From Flintibacter sp. KGMB00164 (GTDB lineage: Bacteria > Bacillota > Clostridia > Oscillospirales > Oscillospiraceae), in assembly GCF_008727735.1 (NCBI RefSeq), contig NZ_CP044227.1, positions 1,612,001 through 1,676,000 of the forward strand: a stretch of 64,000 nucleotides of DNA, in the 5' to 3' direction. Every line of letters begins with the position of its first letter. Positions within the stretch are counted from its first letter, which is position 1. The notes below the pieces were generated by a model. That model ran no database searches, was not told where the DNA came from, and saw only the letters and a program-made list of their open reading frames with translations. Of this stretch, positions 14,785 through 22,773 are shown piece by piece. A program made the translations under genes and the position numbers.

Positions 14785-15914
14785 TGTGTCATCTCCCTTA
14801 AAGCGGCCAGGGCCGCGTCAATGTCCTCCTCGGTCGTGTACCAACCAAAGGAGAAGCGCAGACAGCCGGTGTCCTGGGTGCCCAGCGCCTGGTGCATCCG
14901 GGGGGCACAGTGGATACCGGGCCGCACGGCAATATCGTACTGCACAGAAAGCTCATCGGCGGCAGAGGCTGGGTCCCACCCCTCCGGGTTCAGCGCTACC
15001 ACCGGGGCACGGTCACCTGAGAAGTCGCCGTAGAGGGTCACGCCGGGAATGTCCCGGAGTCCCCGGACAAAGCGCTCCGTCAATGCAAGCTCATGGGCGT
15101 GGATGGTCTCCACTCCGGTCTCCAGAATGAAGTCCACCGCCGCACCCAGACCAGCTAATCCATGGCCGTTGAGGGTGCCAGCCTCCAGGTGCTCCGGGTA
15201 CTCCTGAGGCTGCTCCTCCTCAAAGGAGCGCACCCCCGTGCCTCCGGAGAGCAAAGGCCGCAGCTCCACCCCGGGAGCCACGCACAGCCCACCGGTACCC
15301 TGAGGACCCATCAGCCCCTTATGGCCGGTGAAGGCCAGCAGATGAACCCCCATCTCCTCCATGGAAATGGGGGCGCTCCCCGCCGTCTGGGCGGCGTCCA
15401 GCAGGAAAACAAGGCCGTGCTTTTGGGCAAAGGCGGACATGCGCACCACATCCAGGAGATTGCCCGTCAGGTTAGAGGCGTGGGTGCCCACCAGCAGTTT
15501 TGTACTGGGGTGCAGGAGCCCCTCCAACTGGTCATACTCCAGCCGTCCCTGCCGGTCTGCTGATAGGTAATCCACCTTTACGCCTCGTTCTTTTGCAAGG
15601 GTGTGGAGGGGCCGCAGCACCGAGTTGTGATCCCAGTCGGTGGCGATGACGTGGTCACCAGGGTTTAGCAGCCCCCACAAAGCGGCATTCAGGGCCTGAG
15701 TCGCGTTGGCGGTAAACACCACGCGCTCCGGATAGCGGAAAGCAAAAAGCCTTGCCAGCGCTTCCCGGGTATGGAAAATGGTGCGGGCTGCGGACAACTC
15801 GCTGGTATGGCTTCCCCGGCCGCAGCTGCCCTGTCCGTTTATAGCCTCTACCACCGCCTGCACCACACAGGGGGGCTTTTGTAGGGTGGTGGCGGCGTTG
15901 TTGAGGTAGATCAC
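14781..15914 (-). CDS. Class-V aminotransferase / cysteine desulfurase-like (probable selenium delivery)
   Basis: A PLP enzyme of the SufS/CsdA/NifS type. The Schiff-base Lys199 lies in TGHKGLMG, Asp173 and Gln176 in DAAQTAG, and the persulfide-type Cys336 in GIHCAPRMHQ. The start is a GTG overlapping the yedF stop (GTGA); upstream codons in the same frame lack family similarity. Within this cluster it is best read as the enzyme that mobilises selenium from selenocysteine or sulfur from cysteine for SelD and YedF. Which substrate it prefers cannot be told from sequence. Confidence 0.85.
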   Translation of the reverse strand: MIYLNNAATTLQKPPCVVQAVVEAINGQGSCGRGSHTSELSAARTIFHTREALARLFAFRYPERVVFTANATQALNAALWGLLNPGDHVIATDWDHNSVLRPLHTLAKERGVKVDYLSADRQGRLEYDQLEGLLHPSTKLLVGTHASNLTGNLLDVVRMSAFAQKHGLVFLLDAAQTAGSAPISMEEMGVHLLAFTGHKGLMGPQGTGGLCVAPGVELRPLLSGGTGVRSFEEEQPQEYPEHLEAGTLNGHGLAGLGAAVDFILETGVETIHAHELALTERFVRGLRDIPGVTLYGDFSGDRAPVVALNPEGWDPASAADELSVQYDIAVRPGIHCAPRMHQALGTQDTGCLRFSFGWYTTEEDIDAALAALREMTQ

Positions 15915-16513
15915 AGGTTTACCAGGCGGTCGGCCTGGGTGAGAATCTCGGCGATGCGGTACATATTGGTGACGCTTCCCACCGCCAGCTTCTCTTTCAG
16001 TCCATAGTAGTCCAGGCAGGTGCCGCAGGTGAGGATCTCGGTGCCCCGGCTCTCCAGCTCCCGCAGGTCCTCCAGAGAGGGACTTCCCTCCACCGTCCAT
16101 TTGGCTCCCCCGTTAAAAAACAGCATGGTGCGGGGCGGCGTCTCCAGCTGAGCCAGCGCATACAGGAAACTTTTGAGCAAGGCGTGGCCCAGCTCCTCGC
16201 TGCCTCGACCCATGGTGTCGCTACCGATGGCCACCACAGCGTCCGCGCCCATGATGGTGCAGCCGCAGCTGGGCTGCGGGGCACTCTGGGGAGCGTCCTG
16301 GGCTTCCTCGCCGATCATCACCCGCCAGTAGTCGGGCTCCTTCTGCACAGAGGCGGCACGGCCCTTCTGGGCGGCCATGCGCTTTAAGTTCTCCACCGCC
16401 GCGTCGTTGTCCACCCATACCTCCAGGTTTTCTCCTTCTTTCAGCTCTGCCAGAGCGTGCAGGGCCAGCACCACGGGTTGGGGACAGGCCTTTCCTCTTG
16501 CATCAATGGTCAT
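15911..16513 (-). CDS. yedF: YedF, sulfurtransferase-like selenium metabolism protein
   Basis: It has a TusA-like N-terminal domain (1-70) with the active-site CPQP at Cys10, and a C-terminal DsrE-like domain with GSDTMGRG and CGTCLDYYG. This architecture is the selenium-cluster YedF family, thought to carry activated selenium. The ATG chosen has GGAGG eight bases upstream; an earlier ATG ten codons up has no ribosome site. It is first in an operon running yedF - aminotransferase - DUF3343 - yqeB - selD - xdhC, divergent from yqeC. Confidence 0.88.
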   Translation of the reverse strand: MTIDARGKACPQPVVLALHALAELKEGENLEVWVDNDAAVENLKRMAAQKGRAASVQKEPDYWRVMIGEEAQDAPQSAPQPSCGCTIMGADAVVAIGSDTMGRGSEELGHALLKSFLYALAQLETPPRTMLFFNGGAKWTVEGSPSLEDLRELESRGTEILTCGTCLDYYGLKEKLAVGSVTNMYRIAEILTQADRLVNL

Positions 16514-16530
16514 ACGTTTCTCCTCCTGCC

Positions 16531-16559
16531 TTGTATGTTTCATCCCGATCCCGTATAAT
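16531..16559 (+). promoter_or_regulatory. Sigma-A-type promoter for yqeC
   Basis: TTGTAT, a 17-base spacer and TATAAT on the plus strand, about 95 bases before the yqeC start. Confidence 0.6.
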
Positions 16560-16593
16560 GGGACCAGAGAAAATTTCCGATGAAATTTAGTTT

Positions 16594-16623
16594 ATTATAT
16601 AATAGCTTTAGGCCCACCGTCAA
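16594..16623 (-). promoter_or_regulatory. Sigma-A-type promoter for the yedF-selD operon
   Basis: On the minus strand TTGACG, an 18-base spacer and TATAAT, about 80 bases before the yedF start. The two promoters are divergent and their leaders overlap, which allows joint regulation. Confidence 0.6.
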
Positions 16624-16655
16624 CGGAAGGTCCTTGCGGGAGAAGGGAGTTCGCT

Positions 16656-17333
16656 TTGTTTTCTCAAATGTTTGGTCTAAAACCCGGGGTAGTGTCGGTG
16701 ATTGGCAGCGGCGGCAAAACCACCCTACTCTCCACCCTGGCCCGGGAGCTGCCCGGTCCGGTGATTCTGTGCACCACCACCCATATCTTCCCCTTTTCGG
16801 AGTATCCCCTGATTTCCGGGGATGATGCCGGCGCGCTGAACGCTGCTCTGGCCCGCTCCCGGGTCGTGTGCCTGGGACAGCCCGGCAAAGACGGCAAGCT
16901 CACCGCCCCTGCCCTGTCCTTTTCTCTGCTCCGGGAGCGGGCCTCCTGGGTGCTGGTGGAGGCGGACGGCTCCAAGCGGCTGCCTCTGAAAGCCCATGCC
17001 TCCTACGAGCCGGTGATCCCCCCAGAGAGCAGCCACACCATTCTGGTGGCGGGCGCCTCAGGGTTCGGTGCCCCTATCTCAAAGGCAGTCCACCGCCCGG
17101 AGCGCTTTTGTACCCTCACCGGAGCACAGCTCCAGGACCTGGTCACCCCAGAGCTGGCCGCCCTTGCCATCGCCCGGGAAGGTCTGGCACGCCAGGTCTT
17201 TTTGAACCAGGTAGAATCCCGGTCGTACTGGGCACAGGCAGAGCAGTTTGCCCGCGCTTTGCAGGGAACCGGAATCCAGGTGTTTGCCGGGAGCCTTCAT
17301 CAAAGGAGTCTTTCTCCTCTTCCTGATGCCTGA
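16656..17333 (+). CDS. yqeC: YqeC, selenium cofactor biosynthesis ATPase-like protein
   Basis: The 225-residue product carries a P-loop-like GSGGKTT (17-23) and the conserved TTTHIF, VEADGSKRLPLKAHASYEP and HRPE segments of the YqeC family, which is required with YqeB for selenium-dependent molybdenum hydroxylases. The start is a TTG placed 6 bases after GGGAG; the ATG four codons on is less well placed. It is divergent from the rest of the selenium operon. Confidence 0.87.
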   Translation: MFSQMFGLKPGVVSVIGSGGKTTLLSTLARELPGPVILCTTTHIFPFSEYPLISGDDAGALNAALARSRVVCLGQPGKDGKLTAPALSFSLLRERASWVLVEADGSKRLPLKAHASYEPVIPPESSHTILVAGASGFGAPISKAVHRPERFCTLTGAQLQDLVTPELAALAIAREGLARQVFLNQVESRSYWAQAEQFARALQGTGIQVFAGSLHQRSLSPLPDA

Positions 17334-17368
17334 GAATTCTCTAAGCAGATTCTTGATTCCTATGTAGT

Positions 17369-17406
17369 AATTGGCGGAGCAAGGAAAATTCCTTGCTCCG
17401 CCAATT
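17369..17406. terminator. Long perfect inverted repeat between convergent genes
   Basis: AATTGGCGGAGCAAGGAA and its exact complement form an 18-base-pair stem around two A. Neither side has a T run, so it is a likely bidirectional transcript end or stabiliser for yqeC and the creatininase-like gene. Confidence 0.55.
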
Positions 17407-17428
17407 GTTATAATGGCACAGATATATT

Positions 17429-18160
17429 TTAGTCGCCTGGGGCCACAGTAACGCCCCACGCAGTCTCCAGATAGGCAAGGATGCGCTCTACACATACCTC
17501 CACCAACTGCGCTCCCTTCTCCGCACTGGCATCTGCCGCCGCACCAATACATCCATTCTCTGTTCTGGCAGAGAATGGTGCGTACTGGATCACATCAGAA
17601 AAGGCATCGTCCGTAGGTACCGTGACCGGAAAGGCATTCCGGCGATCCACCAAATCAGGATAGAGATGGAGCATAACACTGGTGCCGCACTCGCTGGCAT
17701 GTCCATGGGCCATGCTGCCTGTGTTGGTGAGGATCCCATCGCTGTGTGTGCGTGCAAAGCGCCACCAGTCGATCTGGCATGACTGAAGCCCATGGGTATG
17801 CAGATACTTCTTTGCAATATAGCTTACCGTGTCTACGTTGCCGGCATGGCCGGTGAGAAATACGATGCGCTTGACCCCGTCGGACACCAGTTTCCCTACC
17901 AGAAAGTCCAGGTAATCCTCCAGAATATGGCGGGGCATGGCAAAGGTGCAGGGGAAGGCACTCAAGGCGCTGGACTCCCCCATTTCTATGGCAGGTGCAA
18001 TCAGAAACCCGGTGCGTTGGGCAATGCGTTCTGCAATCCCCTGAGCAGCCAGCAGATCCGTGCCCATAGGAAGATGGGGGCCATAAATCTCACAGGACCC
18101 TGTGGGAATGATAACCGACGGCTCTCTGGCAATGGCCGCCAGATACTGCTCTCCTGTCAT
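17429..18160 (-). CDS. Creatininase-family amidohydrolase-like protein
   Basis: The 243-residue protein follows the creatininase fold: PTGSCEIYGPHLPMGTD (21-35), TGHAGN (103-108) and the SECGTSVML segment. These enzymes hydrolyse small cyclic amides or formamides with a two-metal centre. Glu24, Asp35 and His105 are in place, but the usual EQHG reads EIYG, so one metal-ligand His is Tyr26. The activity may therefore differ. The ATG used is 30 bases after an AGGAG, so a non-ATG start slightly upstream is possible. It probably shares a transcript with the LysR gene and belongs to the amidohydrolase cluster alongside. Confidence 0.75.
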   Translation of the reverse strand: MTGEQYLAAIAREPSVIIPTGSCEIYGPHLPMGTDLLAAQGIAERIAQRTGFLIAPAIEMGESSALSAFPCTFAMPRHILEDYLDFLVGKLVSDGVKRIVFLTGHAGNVDTVSYIAKKYLHTHGLQSCQIDWWRFARTHSDGILTNTGSMAHGHASECGTSVMLHLYPDLVDRRNAFPVTVPTDDAFSDVIQYAPFSARTENGCIGAAADASAEKGAQLVEVCVERILAYLETAWGVTVAPGD

Positions 18161-18200
18161 GTTTCGAATATAAGCTTGAATAAGTATCGCTCCTTTTCTC

Positions 18201-19091
18201 TTAGCCGTTGCCATGCGGGTACAGGCTTTTGGCACAATTTCTCACAAAATCATGTACCGCCTGGCTTGGATTGTCCTTTTTACAAAGAATATAAAATTTG
18301 CGCGGCGTATAGTCCTCCTCCAGAGGGCGAAAACAAACCCCCGGATACTGCTGCAGAGGGACAAACGAGGGCAGCAGCGCAATGCCCACATTGGCCCGCA
18401 CCAGCATGATCTTGGTGTTCAGCGTATTGACATGAACAAAACCACGCACCGGCAGGTTGCGGCAGTAGTAGTCAAAAAGTTGAGAAATGCTGCCCTCATA
18501 CATGGTGACCAGGTTCTGATCGCTCATCTGCTGCCGGGAAATCCGCTCCTGCTCACACAGTGGATTGCGGCAGCTCAAGGCGATCATCCACGGAGCATCA
18601 TGGATGAGATACTGTTCCGCCTGTCCGGGAGGCAATTCATTGAGGAACTGATCACTTGTCAGGATAATATCCAGCATATTCTCCTGAAACTGTTCCAGCA
18701 GCTGATGATAGCGAAACTGAAGGCAGCTCACACGTACAGAAGGATTTTGTGCCATGTAGGAGTCAATATACGACTGGATCAACGCATCCTCATAAAGGCC
18801 CAAACCGATCTTCAGTTCCCGGATCAACCCGCAGTGAATGTTCTGCACGGTCTGAACGGACTGATCATATAACTCAATCAGTTTCTTGGCCTGGGTGTAA
18901 AATTCCGTACCCGCGCTGGTCAGCTTTACACTGCGCCGGTCCCGGTGAAACAAAGTGACATGGAGCTCACTTTCCAGACTGTTGATCTTTCGGCTCATTG
19001 ACGTCTGGGTGGTATGCTCCTTTTCCGCTGCCTTGGTAAAATTCAGGCATTCCGCCAGACTGATGAAACATTTGATGTTTTCAATATCCAT
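18201..19091 (-). CDS. LysR-family transcriptional regulator
   Basis: A 296-residue regulator with an N-terminal winged helix-turn-helix (FTKAAEKEHTTQTSMSRKI, about 18-36) and a periplasmic-binding-protein-like effector domain (about 90-290). It is divergent from the M20 amidohydrolase/permease operon and upstream of the creatininase-like gene, the usual position for a LysR activator of a catabolic pathway. The ligand is unknown. The 210-base gap to the divergent operon must hold its operators; a convincing T-N11-A site could not be singled out. Confidence 0.9.
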   Translation of the reverse strand: MDIENIKCFISLAECLNFTKAAEKEHTTQTSMSRKINSLESELHVTLFHRDRRSVKLTSAGTEFYTQAKKLIELYDQSVQTVQNIHCGLIRELKIGLGLYEDALIQSYIDSYMAQNPSVRVSCLQFRYHQLLEQFQENMLDIILTSDQFLNELPPGQAEQYLIHDAPWMIALSCRNPLCEQERISRQQMSDQNLVTMYEGSISQLFDYYCRNLPVRGFVHVNTLNTKIMLVRANVGIALLPSFVPLQQYPGVCFRPLEEDYTPRKFYILCKKDNPSQAVHDFVRNCAKSLYPHGNG

Positions 19092-19302
19092 AAGATAGCT
19101 TCCAATCTTTCCGTATGCTATGCAAAAAACGTGTTACGATGCACGCTTTTTTCATTTCCCTCCTGGTCGGAGTGCATGTTACTATTGAATCACGAACTTC
19201 TTATTTTGTGTATTATAGCAAAACAGCTCCATTCTTGCAAAGGGGACTTCTGATTTGGCAGGAAGCTTCCTCTCTGCAAAACAGGAAAGGTGGGTAATCT
19301 GC

Positions 19303-20484
19303 TTGAACCAACCGATTCAGGATCTGCTTGACCGCTACAAAGGCGATGCCATTTCTCTTCGCAGAAAACTGCATCAGTCGCCTGAGCTGTCCATGCATGA
19401 AACAAACACAACCCGGGTAATCCGGGAGACTCTGGAACAATACGGCATACGCTGCATAGAGGACTTTTCTCTTCCCACCGGTGCCGCAGCCATTCTGGAG
19501 GGAAAGGAACCGGGAAAAACCCTTCTTCTTCGCGCAGACATCGACGCTCTGCCCATGGAGGAAAAATCGGCTCTGCCCTTTGCCTCACAACATTCCGGAG
19601 TGTGCCACAGCTGCGGACATGATATCCATACCTCTGCCCTTCTCCTGTGCGCACGCATCCTCTCTACCCTGGAGCAGCCCCGGCGCGGCAGAGTGATCCT
19701 GCTCTTTCAGCCTGCCGAGGAAACTGGTCAGGGCTCCAAAGCGGTGATCGATTCCGGATTGCTGGAGCGCTATCCCCCTGACCTGGTTCTGGGCGCCCAC
19801 TGCTGGCCCGATCTCCCCGCCGGCTCGGTGGGATTGCGCGTGGGCAGCTTTATGGCCGCCTCTGATACCCTGCATATCCGCGTCAAAGGAAAGGGCGGTC
19901 ACGGGGCCCATCCACACAAGAGTATCGACCCTGTCGTCACGGCGGCCTACATCATCACGCAGCTTCAATCCATTGTATCCCGCTCCATCGATCCCCTGGA
20001 GTCGGTGGTCATCACCATCGGCACCCTGTCAGCTGGTACGGTAAACAACGTCATTCCCGATGAGGTCCAAATGGGCGGCACAGTTCGCATTGCAAACGGT
20101 CATATGCAGCCCTTGGTGGAAGAACGGATCCGTACCATCTGCCATAGCTGCGCCCAGGCAATGGGTGCAGAATGTGAGGTAGATTACATACACGGCATGC
20201 CTGCCCTGGACTGCGATACCCAGGCAGTCTCTATCTTGGAACGGGCAGCCAAGGCACAGCTTGGCGAAGAGCGGGTCGCGTTTCTTCCCCGTCCTTCCAT
20301 GGGCTCGGAAGATTTTGCACGCTACCTTACCCTGGCTCCCGGCGCAATGTTCCGGATCGGCACGGCAAACCAATCCGATCAGAGCCGTCTGCCCCTGCAC
20401 AATGCCCACATAATCTTTGATGAGGAGGCGATCACCACCGGCGCCGCGCTTTTCTGCCGTGCGGCCATGGATTACTTGAATTGA
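19303..20484 (+). CDS. M20-family amidohydrolase
   Basis: The protein (393 residues) is an M20D-type metal-dependent amidohydrolase (hippurate / N-acyl-amino-acid hydrolase group). It has LRRKLHQSPELS near 19-30, the metal cluster VCHSCGHDIH (Cys104, His106), QPAEE (Glu139/140), LGAHCWPD, the dimerisation-type GGHGAHPH, and a final LPLHNAHIIFDEE. The start is a TTG preceded by AGGAAAGGTGG; it gives the normal N-terminus. It would release an amino acid or amine from an N-acyl or amide substrate. It leads an operon with a permease and two further enzymes. Confidence 0.88.
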   Translation: MNQPIQDLLDRYKGDAISLRRKLHQSPELSMHETNTTRVIRETLEQYGIRCIEDFSLPTGAAAILEGKEPGKTLLLRADIDALPMEEKSALPFASQHSGVCHSCGHDIHTSALLLCARILSTLEQPRRGRVILLFQPAEETGQGSKAVIDSGLLERYPPDLVLGAHCWPDLPAGSVGLRVGSFMAASDTLHIRVKGKGGHGAHPHKSIDPVVTAAYIITQLQSIVSRSIDPLESVVITIGTLSAGTVNNVIPDEVQMGGTVRIANGHMQPLVEERIRTICHSCAQAMGAECEVDYIHGMPALDCDTQAVSILERAAKAQLGEERVAFLPRPSMGSEDFARYLTLAPGAMFRIGTANQSDQSRLPLHNAHIIFDEEAITTGAALFCRAAMDYLN

Positions 20485-20527
20485 CCGACACCCCACAACA
20501 TTTGTGCAATTGAGAGGAGAGAATACC

Positions 20528-21775
20528 ATGTCAACCCAAGCAATCATTACGTTAGTTGTTTTTGTCGCTGTCATCGTACTTCTGATCTGGAAACCCATTC
20601 ACCCCATTGTCATCGGCGCATGTATCCCCACCGTTCTGGCCCTCACCGGCGTGCTGGATGCCTCCACCGCCTTCAGTGACTTCGCAAATACCACCGTTAT
20701 CTTCTTCATGAGCCTGCTGGTAGTAGGCGGCGCCATCTTTAAAACCGGTCTGGCCGACTTTATCGGTGAAAAAATCATCGGCCTCATCGGTAAAAATGAA
20801 AAGGGTGTAATTCTTGGTACCTCCTTTGTTGCTGTGCTGCTGTCCTCCTTCCTCAACGACACCGGAACCACCGGCTGCCTGATCCCCATCTCCGGCGCTA
20901 TGGGCCGTAAGGCCGGCGTGAAGCTCTCCCGCATCTATATGGCGCTGGCTTTCTTTGCCTCGGTGGGCGGCACTCTCACCCTCATCGGCGCGGGCAACCA
21001 CGTGGTGGCTCAGGGCTTCCTGGAGAAGGCCGGTATGGAAGGCTTCACCTTCTTCGAGTTTACCCCGCTGGGTCTGCCTATCGCCATTGCCGGTTTCCTG
21101 TACATGTATTTCTTCGGTATTAAGCTCCTGCCCGAGCGGGACATTCCTACGGAAAAGGACGTGGCCCTGGCTGACCGCAAGCCTGCCAAAATGATCATTG
21201 TTGCCTTGGTGTTCCTCTTCATTGTCTACTGCATGGCCTCCGGCCTGCTGGCAATGCACCTGGCCGCTGCCGTGGGTGCCATTCTGGTGGTGCTGACCGG
21301 CTGCATCAGTGTAGAGGACGCTGTCAAGCAGTTCAGCGTATCCACTCTGTTCCTGGTTGCCGGCATCTTCCCCCTGAGCACTGCCATGTCCTCCTCCGGC
21401 GCTGCGGAGTACATTATCTCCTCCCTGTCTTCCAACCTCTCCAACCTCCCTCCCATCGCTGTGCTGGCCTTCACCTTTGCCTTGGCTGTGGTAGGCACCC
21501 AGTTTATGATGGGCACCTCCCTCACCGCAATCCTCACCCCCATCGCCATTCTCATCGGCCAGACCTGTAATGTAGATCCCCACGCCCTGGTTATGTGTGT
21601 GGCTCTTGGCACCTCCGCCGCCTTCTGCACCCCCTTCGGCACCGGCCCCAACCTGCTGGTATGGGAAACCGGCGGATATGACTTCAAGGACTATGTCAAG
21701 GTCGGCCTGCCCTTCACCGTGATCTTCTATGTACTGGGTCTGCTGATGATCTACCTGATGTACTTCGTATTCTGA
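20528..21775 (+). CDS. SLC13 / DASS-like anion permease
   Basis: This 415-residue membrane protein has about 11 hydrophobic segments. It carries the paired hairpin and signature regions of the ion-transporter superfamily (NDTGTTGCLIPISGAMGR near 115-135 and TGPNLLVWETGGYDF near 375). Members carry di- and tricarboxylates or related organic anions with sodium or protons. Here it presumably imports the substrate of the catabolic cluster, being 43 bases after the amidohydrolase gene. GAGAGGAG supports the start. The specificity is unknown. Confidence 0.8.
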   Translation: MSTQAIITLVVFVAVIVLLIWKPIHPIVIGACIPTVLALTGVLDASTAFSDFANTTVIFFMSLLVVGGAIFKTGLADFIGEKIIGLIGKNEKGVILGTSFVAVLLSSFLNDTGTTGCLIPISGAMGRKAGVKLSRIYMALAFFASVGGTLTLIGAGNHVVAQGFLEKAGMEGFTFFEFTPLGLPIAIAGFLYMYFFGIKLLPERDIPTEKDVALADRKPAKMIIVALVFLFIVYCMASGLLAMHLAAAVGAILVVLTGCISVEDAVKQFSVSTLFLVAGIFPLSTAMSSSGAAEYIISSLSSNLSNLPPIAVLAFTFALAVVGTQFMMGTSLTAILTPIAILIGQTCNVDPHALVMCVALGTSAAFCTPFGTGPNLLVWETGGYDFKDYVKVGLPFTVIFYVLGLLMIYLMYFVF

Positions 21776-21829
21776 TCAAACCTTTTCTCAGTTCAACCAA
21801 CCCTACGCTATCAAAGGAGGTAGTCTATC

Positions 21830-22693
21830 ATGAACCAAAATGCACAGAAGCTTCGCCAGGCTTTGCAGCAGCAGAGCTACCTGATGATGCCGGGCATTTA
21901 CGACTGTCTGAGCGCAAAAATGGCGGAAAACGCAGGTTTTCAGGCCGCTTTCTTCTCCGGCGGCGCATTTTCCATGGCCACTCTGGGCAAGCCGGACATT
22001 GGATTTTTCAATCTGACCGAGGCAGTTCATACCCTGCGCCGCATCGTAGATTCGGTCAATATTCCCATTCTCTCTGACGGCGACAACGGCTTTGGCAACG
22101 CCATCCACGCCGCTGACACCGCCCGCGCCTTTGAAACCATCGGCGTGGCAGGCATCCAGGTGGACGACCAGGTGCTTCCCCAAAGCATCCCCTGCACCTC
22201 CAAGGAGTGCAATGAGTGGCGCTATGTGGAGCCCAAGCTCATCGCCATCCGCAAGGCAGTCTCCCCCGAATTTGTGATCCTGTTCCGCACCATCGCCAAT
22301 ATCACCGACGATCTGGACAAGGCTATCTGGCGTATCAACCGGGCTGCAGAGCTGGGTGCCGATTACGCCTATGTGGACGGTCTGAAGTCTTATGAGGAGG
22401 CCCAGCAGGTTGCGGCTCAGGCTAAAATCCCTCTGCTGATCAACATGAACGAGAAGGGCGCCTGCGCCAAAATTCCCCTTGAGCAGATCAAGGCGCTGAA
22501 CTACCGCATCGGCCTTTATCCCGTTGCCTCGGTCACAGCGGCAGCCCAGGCCTACTGCGATCTCTTCCGCACCATCCACGAAACGGGCTCCACCCTTGGA
22601 TACGTTGATTCCATGTACAGCATCAAACAGCTGATGAACGACATGGGTCTGCAGGATTTGACCGATACCTACCTGCCTCTGTATCAGGAGTGA
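21830..22693 (+). CDS. Isocitrate lyase / PEP mutase superfamily enzyme
   Basis: The 287-residue TIM-barrel protein has the superfamily metal motif SDGDNGFGN (Asp83, Asp85) and IQVDDQ (Asp112/113). The KKCGH active loop of isocitrate and methylisocitrate lyases is replaced by IPCTSKECNEW, so a simple isocitrate lyase is unlikely. Relatives include oxaloacetate decarboxylases, 2,3-dimethylmalate lyase, carboxyvinyl-carboxyphosphonate mutase and PEP mutases. A C-C bond lyase or decarboxylase acting on the imported carboxylate is the best guess. Confidence 0.78.
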   Translation: MNQNAQKLRQALQQQSYLMMPGIYDCLSAKMAENAGFQAAFFSGGAFSMATLGKPDIGFFNLTEAVHTLRRIVDSVNIPILSDGDNGFGNAIHAADTARAFETIGVAGIQVDDQVLPQSIPCTSKECNEWRYVEPKLIAIRKAVSPEFVILFRTIANITDDLDKAIWRINRAAELGADYAYVDGLKSYEEAQQVAAQAKIPLLINMNEKGACAKIPLEQIKALNYRIGLYPVASVTAAAQAYCDLFRTIHETGSTLGYVDSMYSIKQLMNDMGLQDLTDTYLPLYQE

Positions 22694-22705
22694 TCTCTGA
22701 TTTTC

Positions 22706-22740
22706 ATGCCCCGCGTCAGCATGAGCGGGGCATTTTTATT
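22706..22740 (+). terminator. Intra-cluster terminator
   Basis: ATGCCCCGC and GCGGGGCAT form a stem followed by TTTTTATT. It separates the amidohydrolase-permease-lyase genes from the cyuA-like gene, either ending the first transcript or trimming expression of the last two genes. Confidence 0.85.
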
Positions 22741-22773
22741 CCCATTTTACACACCAGCTTAAAGGAGAGCATT

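Noticed and set aside
14781-16100. Longer start for the class-V aminotransferase
   Set aside because: The extension overlaps yedF by over 180 bases; the GTG overlapping the yedF stop gives the normal N-terminus.
20552-21583. Minus-strand frame opposite the SLC13-type permease
   Set aside because: Highly polar Gly/Gln/His translation typical of the complement of a membrane protein gene.
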